A stretch of DNA of 64,000 bases from Mesorhizobium wenxiniae (GTDB lineage: Bacteria; Pseudomonadota; Alphaproteobacteria; Rhizobiales; Rhizobiaceae): assembly GCF_002284535.1 (NCBI RefSeq), contig NZ_NPKH01000020.1, positions 186,001 to 250,000 of the forward strand, written 5' to 3'. The notes beneath the pieces were generated by a model. The model was not told the origin of the DNA, searched no databases, and saw only the letters and a list, made by a program, of their open reading frames with translations. The position numbers and the translations under genes were made by a program. The number at the start of each line of letters is the position of its first letter. Position 1 is the stretch's first letter. This document shows positions 42,795-51,484 of this stretch, in pieces.

Positions 42795-42841
42795 ACCCGC
42801 CAAAGCAACGGAAGATCAGCACCGAATAGTCCAAGTCATTG

Positions 42842-42871
42842 AAAAGGCCGGGTTTTTACCCGGCCTTTTTT
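42842..42871. terminator. Rho-independent terminator, bidirectional
   Basis: AAAAGGCCGGGT (42842-42853) pairs with ACCCGGCCTTTT (42858-42869) around a four-base loop, with a T run on both strands. It serves the peptide gene on the plus strand and metF on the minus strand, 26 bases after its stop. Confidence 0.9.
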
Positions 42872-42896
42872 GCATTTCCAAAGACTCGATCGAGAC

Positions 42897-43814
42897 TTAC
42901 GCCGCAGCAGACCCCGCAGCTTCAGCCTCATGCGAGCGGATGCCGATCATGTGGCAGACGGCGAAGACCAGATCGGCCCGGTTCATCGTGTAGAAATGGA
43001 AATCACCGACGCCGCGCTCGACAAGGTCCAGCACCTGCTCGGCCGCCACCGCGGACGCCACCAGCGCATGCGTCTGCGGGTCCGTCTGCAGCCCGTCGAA
43101 GCGCTCGGCCAGCCATGCCGGCACCAGCGCGCCGCAGCGCGACGAGAAATTGGCGACCTGGGTGAAATTGTGGACCGGCAATATGCCCGGCACGATCGGG
43201 ATGTAGATGCCGGCCCGCCGTGCCCGCTCGACATAGCGCTCGTAGAGGTCATTGTCGAAGAAGAACTGGGTGATCGCCCGCGTCGCGCCATTGTCGACCT
43301 TGCGCTTCAGCATGTCGATGTCGGTGGCGAAATCCGGGCTCTCCGGATGCTTTTCCGGATAGGCGGAGACCGAGATGTCGAAATCGCCGACACTCTTCAG
43401 CGCCCCCACCAGTTCGGCGCCATTGGCATAGCCGTCCGGATGCGGACGGTAGGCGGCGCCGACGCCCTCGGCCGGGTCGCCGCGCAAGGCGACGAAGCGG
43501 GTGACACCCATCTCGGCGAATTCCTGAATGACCTCATCGACCTCGTGACGCGCCGCATCGACGCACGTCATGTGCGCCGCCGGCGTCAGCGCCGTTTCGT
43601 TGAGGATGCGCTTGACCGTGCGTGCCGTGCGCTCGCGGGTCGAGCCGCCGGCGCCATAGGTGACGGAGACGAATTTCGGCTTGAGCGGCTGCAGCCGGGT
43701 AACTGTGTCCCACAGCCGTGCTTCCATTTCATCGCTCTTCGGTGGGAAGAACTCGAACGAAACCCGGATCTTGTCACCAATGTCAGGGCGGCGGGAAAAG
43801 CGGAACTGGTTCAT
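42897..43814 (-). CDS. metF: Methylenetetrahydrofolate reductase MetF
   Basis: MetF reduces 5,10-methylene-THF to 5-methyl-THF with FAD, supplying methyl groups for methionine. The 305 residues include SFEFFPPKSDEME (catalytic Glu), SVTYGAGGSTRERT, VALRGDPAEG and AITQFFFDNDLYERYV, all conserved in MetF. It shares one base with the upstream ArsR-methyltransferase gene (TAATG), so both are on one transcript. A bidirectional terminator follows. Confidence 0.97.
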   Translation of the reverse strand: MNQFRFSRRPDIGDKIRVSFEFFPPKSDEMEARLWDTVTRLQPLKPKFVSVTYGAGGSTRERTARTVKRILNETALTPAAHMTCVDAARHEVDEVIQEFAEMGVTRFVALRGDPAEGVGAAYRPHPDGYANGAELVGALKSVGDFDISVSAYPEKHPESPDFATDIDMLKRKVDNGATRAITQFFFDNDLYERYVERARRAGIYIPIVPGILPVHNFTQVANFSSRCGALVPAWLAERFDGLQTDPQTHALVASAVAAEQVLDLVERGVGDFHFYTMNRADLVFAVCHMIGIRSHEAEAAGSAAA

Positions 43815-44836
43815 TAGGCGGTTTCCCCTATCGGATAGGCATTGGCCGGTTGTGCGTGGTTGGAAGGATCGGCGATCAGCATGCGCTGGTCACGGCCGAG
43901 CCATAGTTTTACGGTGAGCCTGGCCTCGTTGCCGCCGCGCGGCTCGAATTCCTGGCTGTCCGCGAGGTCGAGCCCGGCATCGGAAAACCACTCGGTGATC
44001 TGCCGGTCGGAAAAGCCGAGCCGCACATGCGCGTGCGCGTCGCGCAGGAATTCCAGCGCGTGCGGAGCGAAATCAACGATCACCAGCCGGCCTGCCGGGC
44101 GCAGCAGCCTTGCTGCCTCGCGGATGGCGCGGGCGGGATCGTCGAGATAGTGCAGCACCTGGTGGATTGTAACGAGATCGAAGGCATCGCGCTCGACCGG
44201 CGGCGCAAAAATGTCGCCCTGGCGCACCTGCGCATTCGAAATGCCGGCCTTGTCGAGATTGGCGCGCGCCACCGTCAGCATCTCGCGCGACATGTCGATG
44301 CCGATGCCGCGCCGGTAGAGCGGCGAAAAGATCTCGAGCAGCCGCCCGGTTCCGGTGCCGAGATCCAGCATCGACTGGAACGGCCGCTTGCCGACGAGCT
44401 TGAGCAGCGCCGCCTCCACGGCGCGGTCCGGCACATGCAGCGAGCGGATATGGTCCCAGCTTGCGGCGTTTAGGGAGAAATATTCGGCGGCGCGATCCTG
44501 CCGCTTGCGCTTGACCGCCGCCAACCGCTCGAGGTCACGCTCGACCTGCGGATCGGCAGCCCGGATGCCGGAGACCAGCCTGAGCACGAAACCCCGCGCC
44601 GCATCCGAATCCGACAGCCGGAAGAAGGCCCATGAGCCCTCCTGGTAACGGCCGATCAGTCCCGCCTCCAGCAAAAGCTTCAGGTGGCGCGAGACGCGCG
44701 GCTGCGACTGGCCGAGGATTTCGGTGAGATCGGAAACGGTCAGGTCACCGCGCGACAGCAACGCCAGGATGCGCAACCGGCTAGATTCGGCCGCCGCCTT
44801 CAATGTATCTACCATGGTGTCGAGTGCGACATGCAT
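43814..44836 (-). CDS. ArsR-type regulator fused to SAM methyltransferase domain (SahR-like)
   Basis: The 340 residues combine a winged helix-turn-helix (about 10-90, with ILALLSRGDLTVSDLTEILGQSQPRVSRHLKLL) with a class I SAM-binding domain (about 150-330, with SMLDLGTGTGRLLEIF at 156-171). Regulators of this build next to metF are thought to sense the SAM/SAH balance in alphaproteobacteria (SahR type). The start at 44836 (MHVALDTM) is preferred; a frame to 45148 crosses the divergent gene. A perfect 16-bp palindrome lies 24 bases upstream, a likely autoregulatory operator. Confidence 0.85.
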   Translation of the reverse strand: MHVALDTMVDTLKAAAESSRLRILALLSRGDLTVSDLTEILGQSQPRVSRHLKLLLEAGLIGRYQEGSWAFFRLSDSDAARGFVLRLVSGIRAADPQVERDLERLAAVKRKRQDRAAEYFSLNAASWDHIRSLHVPDRAVEAALLKLVGKRPFQSMLDLGTGTGRLLEIFSPLYRRGIGIDMSREMLTVARANLDKAGISNAQVRQGDIFAPPVERDAFDLVTIHQVLHYLDDPARAIREAARLLRPAGRLVIVDFAPHALEFLRDAHAHVRLGFSDRQITEWFSDAGLDLADSQEFEPRGGNEARLTVKLWLGRDQRMLIADPSNHAQPANAYPIGETA

Positions 44837-44859
44837 GCGAGCATTCTCTTTGAAAAGAT

Positions 44860-44875
44860 ATAAACATATGTTTAT
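44860..44875. promoter_or_regulatory. Perfect palindrome, operator of sahR-like/metF
   Basis: ATAAACATATGTTTAT is a perfect 16-base palindrome. Flanking GA and TC extend it to 22 bases with one mismatched pair. It lies 24 bases upstream of the regulator's ATG in the region shared with divergent trmO, so it can control both directions. ArsR-family dimers bind such AT-rich dyads. Confidence 0.7.
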
Positions 44876-44978
44876 GTCGATTTTGATAGGCTTGCAAGCG
44901 CTATGTCGCTTTCGGACAAGAATATGACGCATGCGCGGTGGATCGCGCAAAGCCAGAAGCATGATCGGGGCGGAAACC

Positions 44979-45500
44979 ATGTTCGAGACTCGCAGCGGCG
45001 AAAAGCTTCTGGAAAACGATCCGGCAGATATGCCGCCGGACGGCCATGTCGTCTTCATCGGTCGCATCGCCTCGCTCTGGACCGCGCGGGAAACTTGCCC
45101 CAAGAACATGAGATCCGCGCGGGAAACGGGACAGCCGGCGGTTCTCACGATCGACCAGCCCTATCGTAACGGCCTGCTCGGCCTGGAGCGCGCCAGCCAC
45201 ATCATCATCCTGTCCTGGCTGCACCATGCGCCGCGGACCCTGATTGTCCAGAACCCCCGCCATGCGGCTGAACCGAAAGGCGTTTTTTCGCTGCGCTCCC
45301 CTGCCCGGCCGAACCCTGTCGGGTTGCATATCGCCAAGCTCGTCGCCCTCGACATCGACACGGGCCGTATCGATATCGATGCGATCGACGTGCTCGACGG
45401 CACGCCGGTCATCGACATCAAGCCTTATTTCGCGTCGACCGATGCCTTTGCGGACGCCACCATTGCCGGGCGGGACGAGCCCGGACAGGACGGGAGATGA
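44979..45500 (+). CDS. trmO: tRNA t6A37 N6-methyltransferase TrmO
   Basis: TrmO adds a methyl group to t6A37 of tRNAs with SAM, giving m6t6A. The start at 44979 (MFETRSGEK, 173 residues) is preferred; ATGs at 44961 and 44931 lack better ribosome sites. Conserved features are VFIGRIASLW, CPKNMRSARETG, IDQPYRNGLLGLERASHIIILSW, GVFSLRSPARPNPVGLH, and LDVLDGTPVIDIKPY (seen here as IDVLDGTPVIDIKPYF). It overlaps the following DUF2293 gene as ATGA. Confidence 0.9.
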   Translation: MFETRSGEKLLENDPADMPPDGHVVFIGRIASLWTARETCPKNMRSARETGQPAVLTIDQPYRNGLLGLERASHIIILSWLHHAPRTLIVQNPRHAAEPKGVFSLRSPARPNPVGLHIAKLVALDIDTGRIDIDAIDVLDGTPVIDIKPYFASTDAFADATIAGRDEPGQDGR

Positions 45501-45808
45501 GCGCGCCGACCGGCCGTCGCCGCGCCATCGCCAAGGCGCTGACGGCGCTATTACCGCTGGCGCCCTATGCTGACATGGAAAAGATCCGCGCCGACGCCGG
45601 CGCGGTGCATATGAAGAGCCTGCCGCCGACGATCGCCGTGTGGCTGGCGACGACAGCTCATATCCGTCATGTGCACACCGACTACGAAAAACTGCTGGCC
45701 GAAGGCTATGACCGCGACTCCGCGCGCTTCTTCGTCATGGAACAGACCAACGTCGTCCTGACCCGCTGGCGCGCCACCCGTCTGCTCGAGGATGACGATG
45801 AGGACTAA
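45497..45808 (+). CDS. DUF2293 protein
   Basis: The 103-residue protein shows the DUF2293 pattern: a basic N-terminal helix, IAVWLATTAHIRHVHTDYEKLLAEGYDRDSARFFV, and VLTRWRATRLL. The family is common in alphaproteobacteria and has no defined role. It is translationally coupled to trmO, so a link to RNA modification or translation is possible but unproven. Confidence 0.87.
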   Translation: MSAPTGRRRAIAKALTALLPLAPYADMEKIRADAGAVHMKSLPPTIAVWLATTAHIRHVHTDYEKLLAEGYDRDSARFFVMEQTNVVLTRWRATRLLEDDDED

Positions 45809-45910
45809 CAACTTCTCTCGATGGCCCAGCGGCAAGCCCAGCCTGTGTCTTGTACTCTGCGGCTCTATCCCGCCATCTGATCGGCGAAAAACGATCTGAC
45901 GGAGGACGTG

Positions 45911-46870
45911 ATGAGCAAGCCGGCCGATCGGCACACTAAACCACTGCCCTCGCTCTCCGCCCGTCACATAGACCCGCATTCCTATCCGGAAGGCGTTGCC
46001 TTCCTGGACGGGCAATATCTGCCGATGTCGCAAGCCAAGATCTCGGTGCTGGATTGGGGCTTCCTGCATTCCGACGCTACCTACGACACGGTGCATGTCT
46101 GGGACGGCCGCTTCTTCCGCCTCGACCTGCATCTCGATCGCTTCTTCGGCGGGCTGGAAAAGCTGCGTATGACGATCCCGTTCGACCGCGAAGGCGTCGC
46201 CGAAATCCTCCACAATTGCGTGTCGCTGTCGGGTCATCGCGCCGCTTATGTCGAGATGCTGTGCACGCGCGGCGCCTCGCCGACCTTCAGCCGCGACCCG
46301 CGCGACGCGGTCAACCGCTTCATGGCTTTCGCCGTTCCCTTCGGCTCGGTCGCCAATGCCGAACAATTGCAGCGCGGCCTGCATGTGGCGATCAGCGACA
46401 AGGTGCGCATCCCACCGGCTTCGATCGACCCGGCGATCAAGAACTATCACTGGCTCGACCTGGTGCGAGGCCTCTACGACGCCTATGAGCGCGGCGCCGA
46501 GACCGCGCTGGTCCTCGATTTCAACGGCAATGTCGCGGAAGGCCCCGGCTTCAACGTCTTTTGCGTGGATGACGGTAAACTGTCGACCCCGGCTGTCGGC
46601 GTGCTGCCCGGCATCACCCGCCGCACCGTCTTCGATCTCTGCGCGGAGGCCGGGCTTGCCGTCACAGCAGCCGATGTCAGCGTCGCTGCCCTGCGTCAGG
46701 CCGACGAGGTCTTCATCACCTCGACTGCCGGCGGCATCATGCCGGTGACGATGATCGACGGTATTCCGGTCGCGGACGGTAAGGTCGGCGCGATTACCAG
46801 GCGCCTCACGGCGATCTATTGGCAAAAGCACGAAGACCCGGCCTGGTCCAGCTTGGTGCGCTATCCCTGA
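45911..46870 (+). CDS. Class IV (fold type IV) PLP aminotransferase
   Basis: The family includes branched-chain and D-amino acid aminotransferases and 4-amino-4-deoxychorismate lyase. The ATG at 45911 has GGAGG five bases upstream (319 residues). Conserved features are VLDWGFLHSDATYDTV at the start, the PLP lysine K177 in AIKNYHWLDL, EGPGFNVFCVDDGKLSTPAVGVLPGITRRTV, and the late FITSTAGGIMPV. D-amino acid aminotransferase-like or branched-chain-like activity cannot be distinguished from sequence. Confidence 0.88.
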   Translation: MSKPADRHTKPLPSLSARHIDPHSYPEGVAFLDGQYLPMSQAKISVLDWGFLHSDATYDTVHVWDGRFFRLDLHLDRFFGGLEKLRMTIPFDREGVAEILHNCVSLSGHRAAYVEMLCTRGASPTFSRDPRDAVNRFMAFAVPFGSVANAEQLQRGLHVAISDKVRIPPASIDPAIKNYHWLDLVRGLYDAYERGAETALVLDFNGNVAEGPGFNVFCVDDGKLSTPAVGVLPGITRRTVFDLCAEAGLAVTAADVSVAALRQADEVFITSTAGGIMPVTMIDGIPVADGKVGAITRRLTAIYWQKHEDPAWSSLVRYP

Positions 46871-46881
46871 CCCGAGCGTGG

Positions 46882-47499
46882 CTACGCGCGGTAAATCCAC
46901 TGCTCGGGCACACGCACCGAAATCTCCTCGCCGGTCGTGATGCGGCCTGGTCTTTCGACCCAGGCGACGAGGCCGCGCAACCGCTTTGCCGCCTTCGGGA
47001 ACAGCAAAGCGCCGCCCTCGTGGTCGGCCATTCCGGCATTTTCGGCGACCGATCGCCCGGCGATGCGGCAAGGCCCGTTCTGCGCGTCGACCTTGATGGT
47101 GACGCCGCCCTTGAAGAACAGCAGTGTGCCGGACGGCAGCATGGAGAGATGGGGCAGGCCTTCGATCAAGAGATTGGCGCCGATCCACTCCGGCTTGATA
47201 TCGGCGATGCCCATCCGCTGGGCGACGATCGCCAGCTCGTCCGCCGCCACGATCGACAGCTGCCGCTCGTTGCGCATCTCGGTGCCGCGTGGATACCAGG
47301 GCTCGCGCCCGCCCGAGCGCCGCGTCGCGCCAGCGTGGAAATCGCCGTCGATGCCGTTGAAGCCGAGCCGCAATTCATCCACCGCGCGTGTCTCGAAATG
47401 ATCTGATGGCGCGACGTAAAGCGCGGCAACCTGCGCGGCAAGCTTCCGCGCCGGGATGATTTCGACCGGGTTCTCGGTCTCGGGGAAGAGATGTAGCAT
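46882..47499 (-). CDS. MOSC domain protein
   Basis: MOSC domains (molybdenum cofactor sulfurase C-terminal) carry a conserved cysteine that handles sulfur or a metal cofactor. The start at 47499 (MLHLFPETENPVE) has GGAG eight bases upstream and gives 205 residues. The fold includes HAGATRRSGGREPWYPRGTEMRNERQL, ELAIVAQRMGIADIKPEWIGANLLIEG and the key cysteine in AQNGPCRIAGRSV. It is convergent with the aminotransferase gene, 11 bases apart. The specific role is unknown. Confidence 0.9.
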   Translation of the reverse strand: MLHLFPETENPVEIIPARKLAAQVAALYVAPSDHFETRAVDELRLGFNGIDGDFHAGATRRSGGREPWYPRGTEMRNERQLSIVAADELAIVAQRMGIADIKPEWIGANLLIEGLPHLSMLPSGTLLFFKGGVTIKVDAQNGPCRIAGRSVAENAGMADHEGGALLFPKAAKRLRGLVAWVERPGRITTGEEISVRVPEQWIYRA

Positions 47500-47644
47500 A
47501 GGCTTCGCTCCGTGCGTGACGCCAGGCAATTAGCCGCAGTGAGCTCACCAGGTCCAGACTAAAGCACTGATGCTCCAATCAAGCAGACTGATGCGATTAC
47601 AAACCGGCGCCCGCTAATGCTGGTGCCGTTCGCGCCAAGACAAA

Positions 47645-48766
47645 TCAGAGCATGCGCAATAGCGCCCCGCCAATCGAATAGCCGGCGCCGAAGGCGCAGA
47701 GCAGGCCATAGTCGCCGGCCTTCATGTCGGCGTGGTTCTCCGACAGGGCGACGATCGCGCCTGCGCCTGCGGTATTGCCGAGGCGCTCCAGCACCATCGG
47801 CGCACGGTCATGGCCGACCTCGTGGCCGAACGACAGCTTCAGGATCATTGCGTTCATCCGGGCATTGGCCTGATGCAGCCAGAAGCGCCGGATCGCCTGC
47901 GGCGTCAGCCCGTGCTCGGCCAGGAACTCGACGATGAACTTGTGCCCGGCGACGGTGACTTCCTTGAACACCTTGTTGCCGACCTGCTTGATCAGATTGC
48001 CTTCCAGATTGATCATATATGGATCGTCCTGGGAGGTGCGCGTGTAATAGCCGAGATTGGTGCGAATGTTGTTGGACATCTGCGTCCAGGTCCGCGTGTC
48101 GAGCACCTCAAAGCGTCCCGGCCGCTTGTCGCCCTGGGCAAGCCCCTCGACGATCATCGAGACAGAAGCATCGCCGAAGATGAAATGCGTCTGCCGGTCG
48201 CGGAAATTGAGATGGCCGGTGATGATCTCGGGCGTCGTGACCAGCACGCGCCTGTGTGCGCCGGCCCGTACCAGATTGACCGCAATGTGCAATGCCGCCG
48301 CCGCCGATGAGCAGCCCAGGCCCATATCGAAACCAGCGCCCTTCGTGCCCATCGCCTGCTGCATCTCGATGGCGATCGCCGGATAGGGCCGCTGGTGATG
48401 CGAGGCCGAGCAGATCACCAGGTCGATATCCCCAGGCTCCAGGCCGGCATGGTCGAGCGCTTTCCTGGCGGACGCGATGCCGAACTCGGCCTCCAGCGAC
48501 AGCGCATCGTCCGGCCGCGCCGGAATGCGCGGCGCCATGCGGGTCGGGTCGAGAATGCCTTCGCGCTCGATCACATGGCGGGTCTGCACGCCCGAAGCAT
48601 GGACGATGAAGGCACTGTCCGACTTCTGCAGCAGTGTCTCGCCCGAAGCTTCGCGGCGGACATTCTCCATGTCGACCCAGGCATTGAAGCTGTCGACCAG
48701 TTCTTCATTGGTGATTGAAGGCTCGGGGATTTCAACGCCGATGCCGCTGATGATGACGCGATGCAT
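47645..48766 (-). CDS. Beta-ketoacyl-ACP synthase III-like condensing enzyme
   Basis: KASIII enzymes condense an acyl-CoA with malonyl-ACP to start fatty acid chains. The start at 48766 (MHRVIISGIGVEIPEPSITN) gives 373 residues. The catalytic triad is Cys152 (GLGCSSAAAALH), His298 (WLHQANARMN) and Asn331 (NTAGAGA). The longer form and the N-terminal ITNEELVDSFNAWVD resemble Pseudomonas PA3286-type synthases, which take medium-chain acyl-CoA. It stands alone, away from other fatty acid genes, so it may feed a special lipid or salvage route. Confidence 0.88.
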   Translation of the reverse strand: MHRVIISGIGVEIPEPSITNEELVDSFNAWVDMENVRREASGETLLQKSDSAFIVHASGVQTRHVIEREGILDPTRMAPRIPARPDDALSLEAEFGIASARKALDHAGLEPGDIDLVICSASHHQRPYPAIAIEMQQAMGTKGAGFDMGLGCSSAAAALHIAVNLVRAGAHRRVLVTTPEIITGHLNFRDRQTHFIFGDASVSMIVEGLAQGDKRPGRFEVLDTRTWTQMSNNIRTNLGYYTRTSQDDPYMINLEGNLIKQVGNKVFKEVTVAGHKFIVEFLAEHGLTPQAIRRFWLHQANARMNAMILKLSFGHEVGHDRAPMVLERLGNTAGAGAIVALSENHADMKAGDYGLLCAFGAGYSIGGALLRML

Positions 48767-48975
48767 TTTTGGTTCGTCCCCATGCGCAGCGTTGCGGCTT
48801 GATGTGGGCGCCGCCAGGATTGGGCGCAACTGTTTTTCCTACCTGGTGGGCGTTTACGCCGGCTTAAATCAAGTGCCTGAGACAAAAAGACCACGACCTT
48901 GCGTGGCTGAAATGCGCATGGTGGTGAAACCGGGTCAAGCGCCGCCAGGCACTGCCTCTCGGTGTGGTTCCGTTT

Positions 48976-49746
48976 CTAAGCGGATCGCCGCGCAACGATG
49001 AACAGGCGCGGGAAACGCAGCAGCACCTTGCCGTTCGCCGTGTTCGGATAGGCCTCGGCTATCCTGGCTATGTAGCGCGTGAGAAAAAGCCGGCGCTCGG
49101 CCTCGTCGAGCGGATCGAGGAACGGCTTCAGCCCGGTCGACTTCAGCCACTCGACGATTTCTTCGGCACCGGCCAGCGGATGATTGTAGGCGGTGTGCCA
49201 GATGTCGAGCCGGTCAGAGCACGGCGACAAAAGATCGTAGTAGAACGACACCGGCGGCAGCGGCCCGCGCGCAGCACCCGCGAGCTTTTCGGCAAACGGC
49301 ATTTCGGCCGCCGTCTCCCGCATCAGCCGGTGCGAGGGCTCGCTCATATTGTCGGGCATCTGCACGGCAAGCGCGCCGCCCGGCGCCAAAAAACCCATCA
49401 GCCGCTGGAAGATCGCCGGATGCTCCGGCAGCCACTGGAACACTGCGTTGGCGAAGATCACGTCGACAGGCTCCGCCGGCTGCCACGCCGCCGCATCGGC
49501 CAACTCGAAGGTTACATCAGGCAAGCGTGCCCTCGCCTTGTCGATCATGTCAGGCGAGGTGTCGAAACCGCTGACCTGCGCGCTCGGCCAGCGCTCGACC
49601 AGCAATTCGGTGGAATTGCCCGGCCCGCAGCCGATGTCGACCACCCGGCGCGGTGCCTCCACCGGCACCCGCGCGACGAGATCGCGCGACGGCCGCGTGC
49701 GCTCGTCCTCGAATTTGAGATATTGGGCGGCGGACCAGTCGGCCAT
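48976..49746 (-). CDS. tam: Trans-aconitate 2-methyltransferase
   Basis: Tam methylates trans-aconitate with SAM, relieving inhibition of aconitase. The 256 residues begin [23 protein letters not shown], the family signature, followed by the SAM motif [30 protein letters not shown] and [16 protein letters not shown]. The length matches the family. It reads in the same direction as the KASIII gene, 209 bases away. Confidence 0.93.
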   Translation of the reverse strand: MADWSAAQYLKFEDERTRPSRDLVARVPVEAPRRVVDIGCGPGNSTELLVERWPSAQVSGFDTSPDMIDKARARLPDVTFELADAAAWQPAEPVDVIFANAVFQWLPEHPAIFQRLMGFLAPGGALAVQMPDNMSEPSHRLMRETAAEMPFAEKLAGAARGPLPPVSFYYDLLSPCSDRLDIWHTAYNHPLAGAEEIVEWLKSTGLKPFLDPLDEAERRLFLTRYIARIAEAYPNTANGKVLLRFPRLFIVARRSA

Positions 49747-49794
49747 TTCAGCTCCTCAGATCACTTGAGAATTCGCCGCCCTAAAATAAGAACC

Positions 49795-51444
49795 CTATCG
49801 CGTCAGCCGCTTGTACGTCATGCGGTGCGGGTTGACGGCGTCAGGGCCGAGCCGTCGGATCTTGTCCTGCTCGTAATCCTCGAAATTGCCCTCGAACCAT
49901 TCGACATGGCTGTCGCCCTCGAAGGCAAGGATATGCGTCGCCAACCGGTCGAGGAACATGCGGTCGTGCGAGATGATGACGGCGCAGCCGGCGAAGTTTT
50001 CCAGCGCGTCTTCGAGTGCCGCCAGCGTTTCCGTATCGAGATCGTTGGTCGGTTCGTCGAGCAGCAGCACATTGCCACCGGTCTTCAGCATCTTGGCCAG
50101 GTGCACACGGTTGCGCTGGCCGCCGGACAAATTGCCGACCTTCTGCTGCTGATCGCCGCCACGGAAATTGAACGACGCGCAATAGGCGCGGGTGTTGGCC
50201 TCGAACTTGCCAAGCTTGACCACCTCGGCGCCGCCCGAGATTTCTTCCCACACGGTCTTGGTTGGGTCGAGTGCGTCGCGGCTCTGATCGACGTAACCGA
50301 GCTTGACCGTCTCGCCGACGCGGATCGTGCCGGCATCCGGCTTTTCCTGGCCGGTGATCATGCGAAACAGCGTCGTCTTGCCGGCGCCGTTCGGGCCGAT
50401 GACGCCGACGATACCGCCGGGCGGCAGCTTGAATTCGAGATCATCGATCAACAGCGTGTCGCCAAAGCCCTTCGACAGGCCCTCGACCTCGATCACCACA
50501 TTGCCGAGCCGCTCGCCATGCGGAATGACAATCTGCGAGTCGGTCGGGCGCCGCTTGTCGGCCGCATCCAGCAGATCCTGGAACGCCTGGATGCGCGCTT
50601 TCGACTTGGTCTGCCGGGCTTTTGGGCTGGACTGGATCCACTCGCGCTCGCGGCCGATCGCCCGCTGGCGCGCGTCGTCCTCGCGGCCTTCCTGCTTGAG
50701 CCGCTTGGCTTTGGCTTCGAGATATTTGGTGTAGTTGCCCTCATAGGGAATACCACGGCCGCGATCGAGCTCCAGGATCCAGCCGGTGACATTGTCGAGG
50801 AAGTAGCGATCGTGGGTGATGATCATCACCGCGCCCGGATAGGCGCGCAGATGCTTTTCCAGCCAGGCCGTCGTCTCGGCGTCGAGATGGTTGGTCGGCT
50901 CGTCGAGCAGCAAGAGGTCGGGCTCGCGCAGCAGGAGCTGGCATAGCGCGACGCGCCGGCGCTCGCCGCCCGACAGCTTGGTGACGTCGGCTTCCTTGGG
51001 CGGGCAGCCCAGCGCTTCCATCGCCATTTCGACCTGCTGTTCGAGATCCCACAGGTTCAGCCGGTCCATCTCGTCCTGGAGCTTGGCCGACTCGTCGGCC
51101 GTCTCGTCGGAATAGTTCATCATCAATTCGTTGTAGCGCTCGATGATCGCGGTCTTGGCGGCGACGCCTTCCATGACGTTCTCGAACACAGTCTTGCTCG
51201 GATCGAGTGCCGGCTCTTGCGCCAGGTAGCCGACAGTGGCGCCTTCGGCCAGCCACGCCTCGCCGCTCCACTCCTTGTCGATGCCGGCCATGATCTTGAG
51301 GATGGTCGACTTGCCCGCGCCGTTCGGCCCGAGGATGCCGATCTTCGCGTCCGGGTAGAAGGAGAGGTGGATGTTCTCGAGCACCTTCTTGGTGCCATAG
51401 GCCTTGTTGAGGCCGGCCATGTGATAGATGAACTGGCGTGCCAC
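49795..51444 (-). CDS. ettA: Energy-dependent translational throttle EttA (ABC-F ATPase)
   Basis: EttA is an ABC-F protein that binds the ribosomal E site and gates translation elongation when energy is low. The 549 residues have two ABC domains (Walker A GPNGAGKST and GPNGAGKTT; signatures LSGGERRR and LSGGQRNR; Walker B LLLLDEPTNHLD and LLLDEPTNDLD), an arm and an inter-domain linker. The end HRMTYKRL is typical of the group. Gene identity is clear; a direct role in this organism is inferred. Confidence 0.95.
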   Translation of the reverse strand: MARQFIYHMAGLNKAYGTKKVLENIHLSFYPDAKIGILGPNGAGKSTILKIMAGIDKEWSGEAWLAEGATVGYLAQEPALDPSKTVFENVMEGVAAKTAIIERYNELMMNYSDETADESAKLQDEMDRLNLWDLEQQVEMAMEALGCPPKEADVTKLSGGERRRVALCQLLLREPDLLLLDEPTNHLDAETTAWLEKHLRAYPGAVMIITHDRYFLDNVTGWILELDRGRGIPYEGNYTKYLEAKAKRLKQEGREDDARQRAIGREREWIQSSPKARQTKSKARIQAFQDLLDAADKRRPTDSQIVIPHGERLGNVVIEVEGLSKGFGDTLLIDDLEFKLPPGGIVGVIGPNGAGKTTLFRMITGQEKPDAGTIRVGETVKLGYVDQSRDALDPTKTVWEEISGGAEVVKLGKFEANTRAYCASFNFRGGDQQQKVGNLSGGQRNRVHLAKMLKTGGNVLLLDEPTNDLDTETLAALEDALENFAGCAVIISHDRMFLDRLATHILAFEGDSHVEWFEGNFEDYEQDKIRRLGPDAVNPHRMTYKRLTR

Positions 51445-51484
51445 GCGCGCTTTCCCTGAAAAGTCGACTGTAATGTCGGATTGA

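Noticed and set aside
44931..44978. Longer N-terminus for TrmO (start at 44931 or 44961)
   Set aside because: The added residues are not like the family, and neither start has a better ribosome site.
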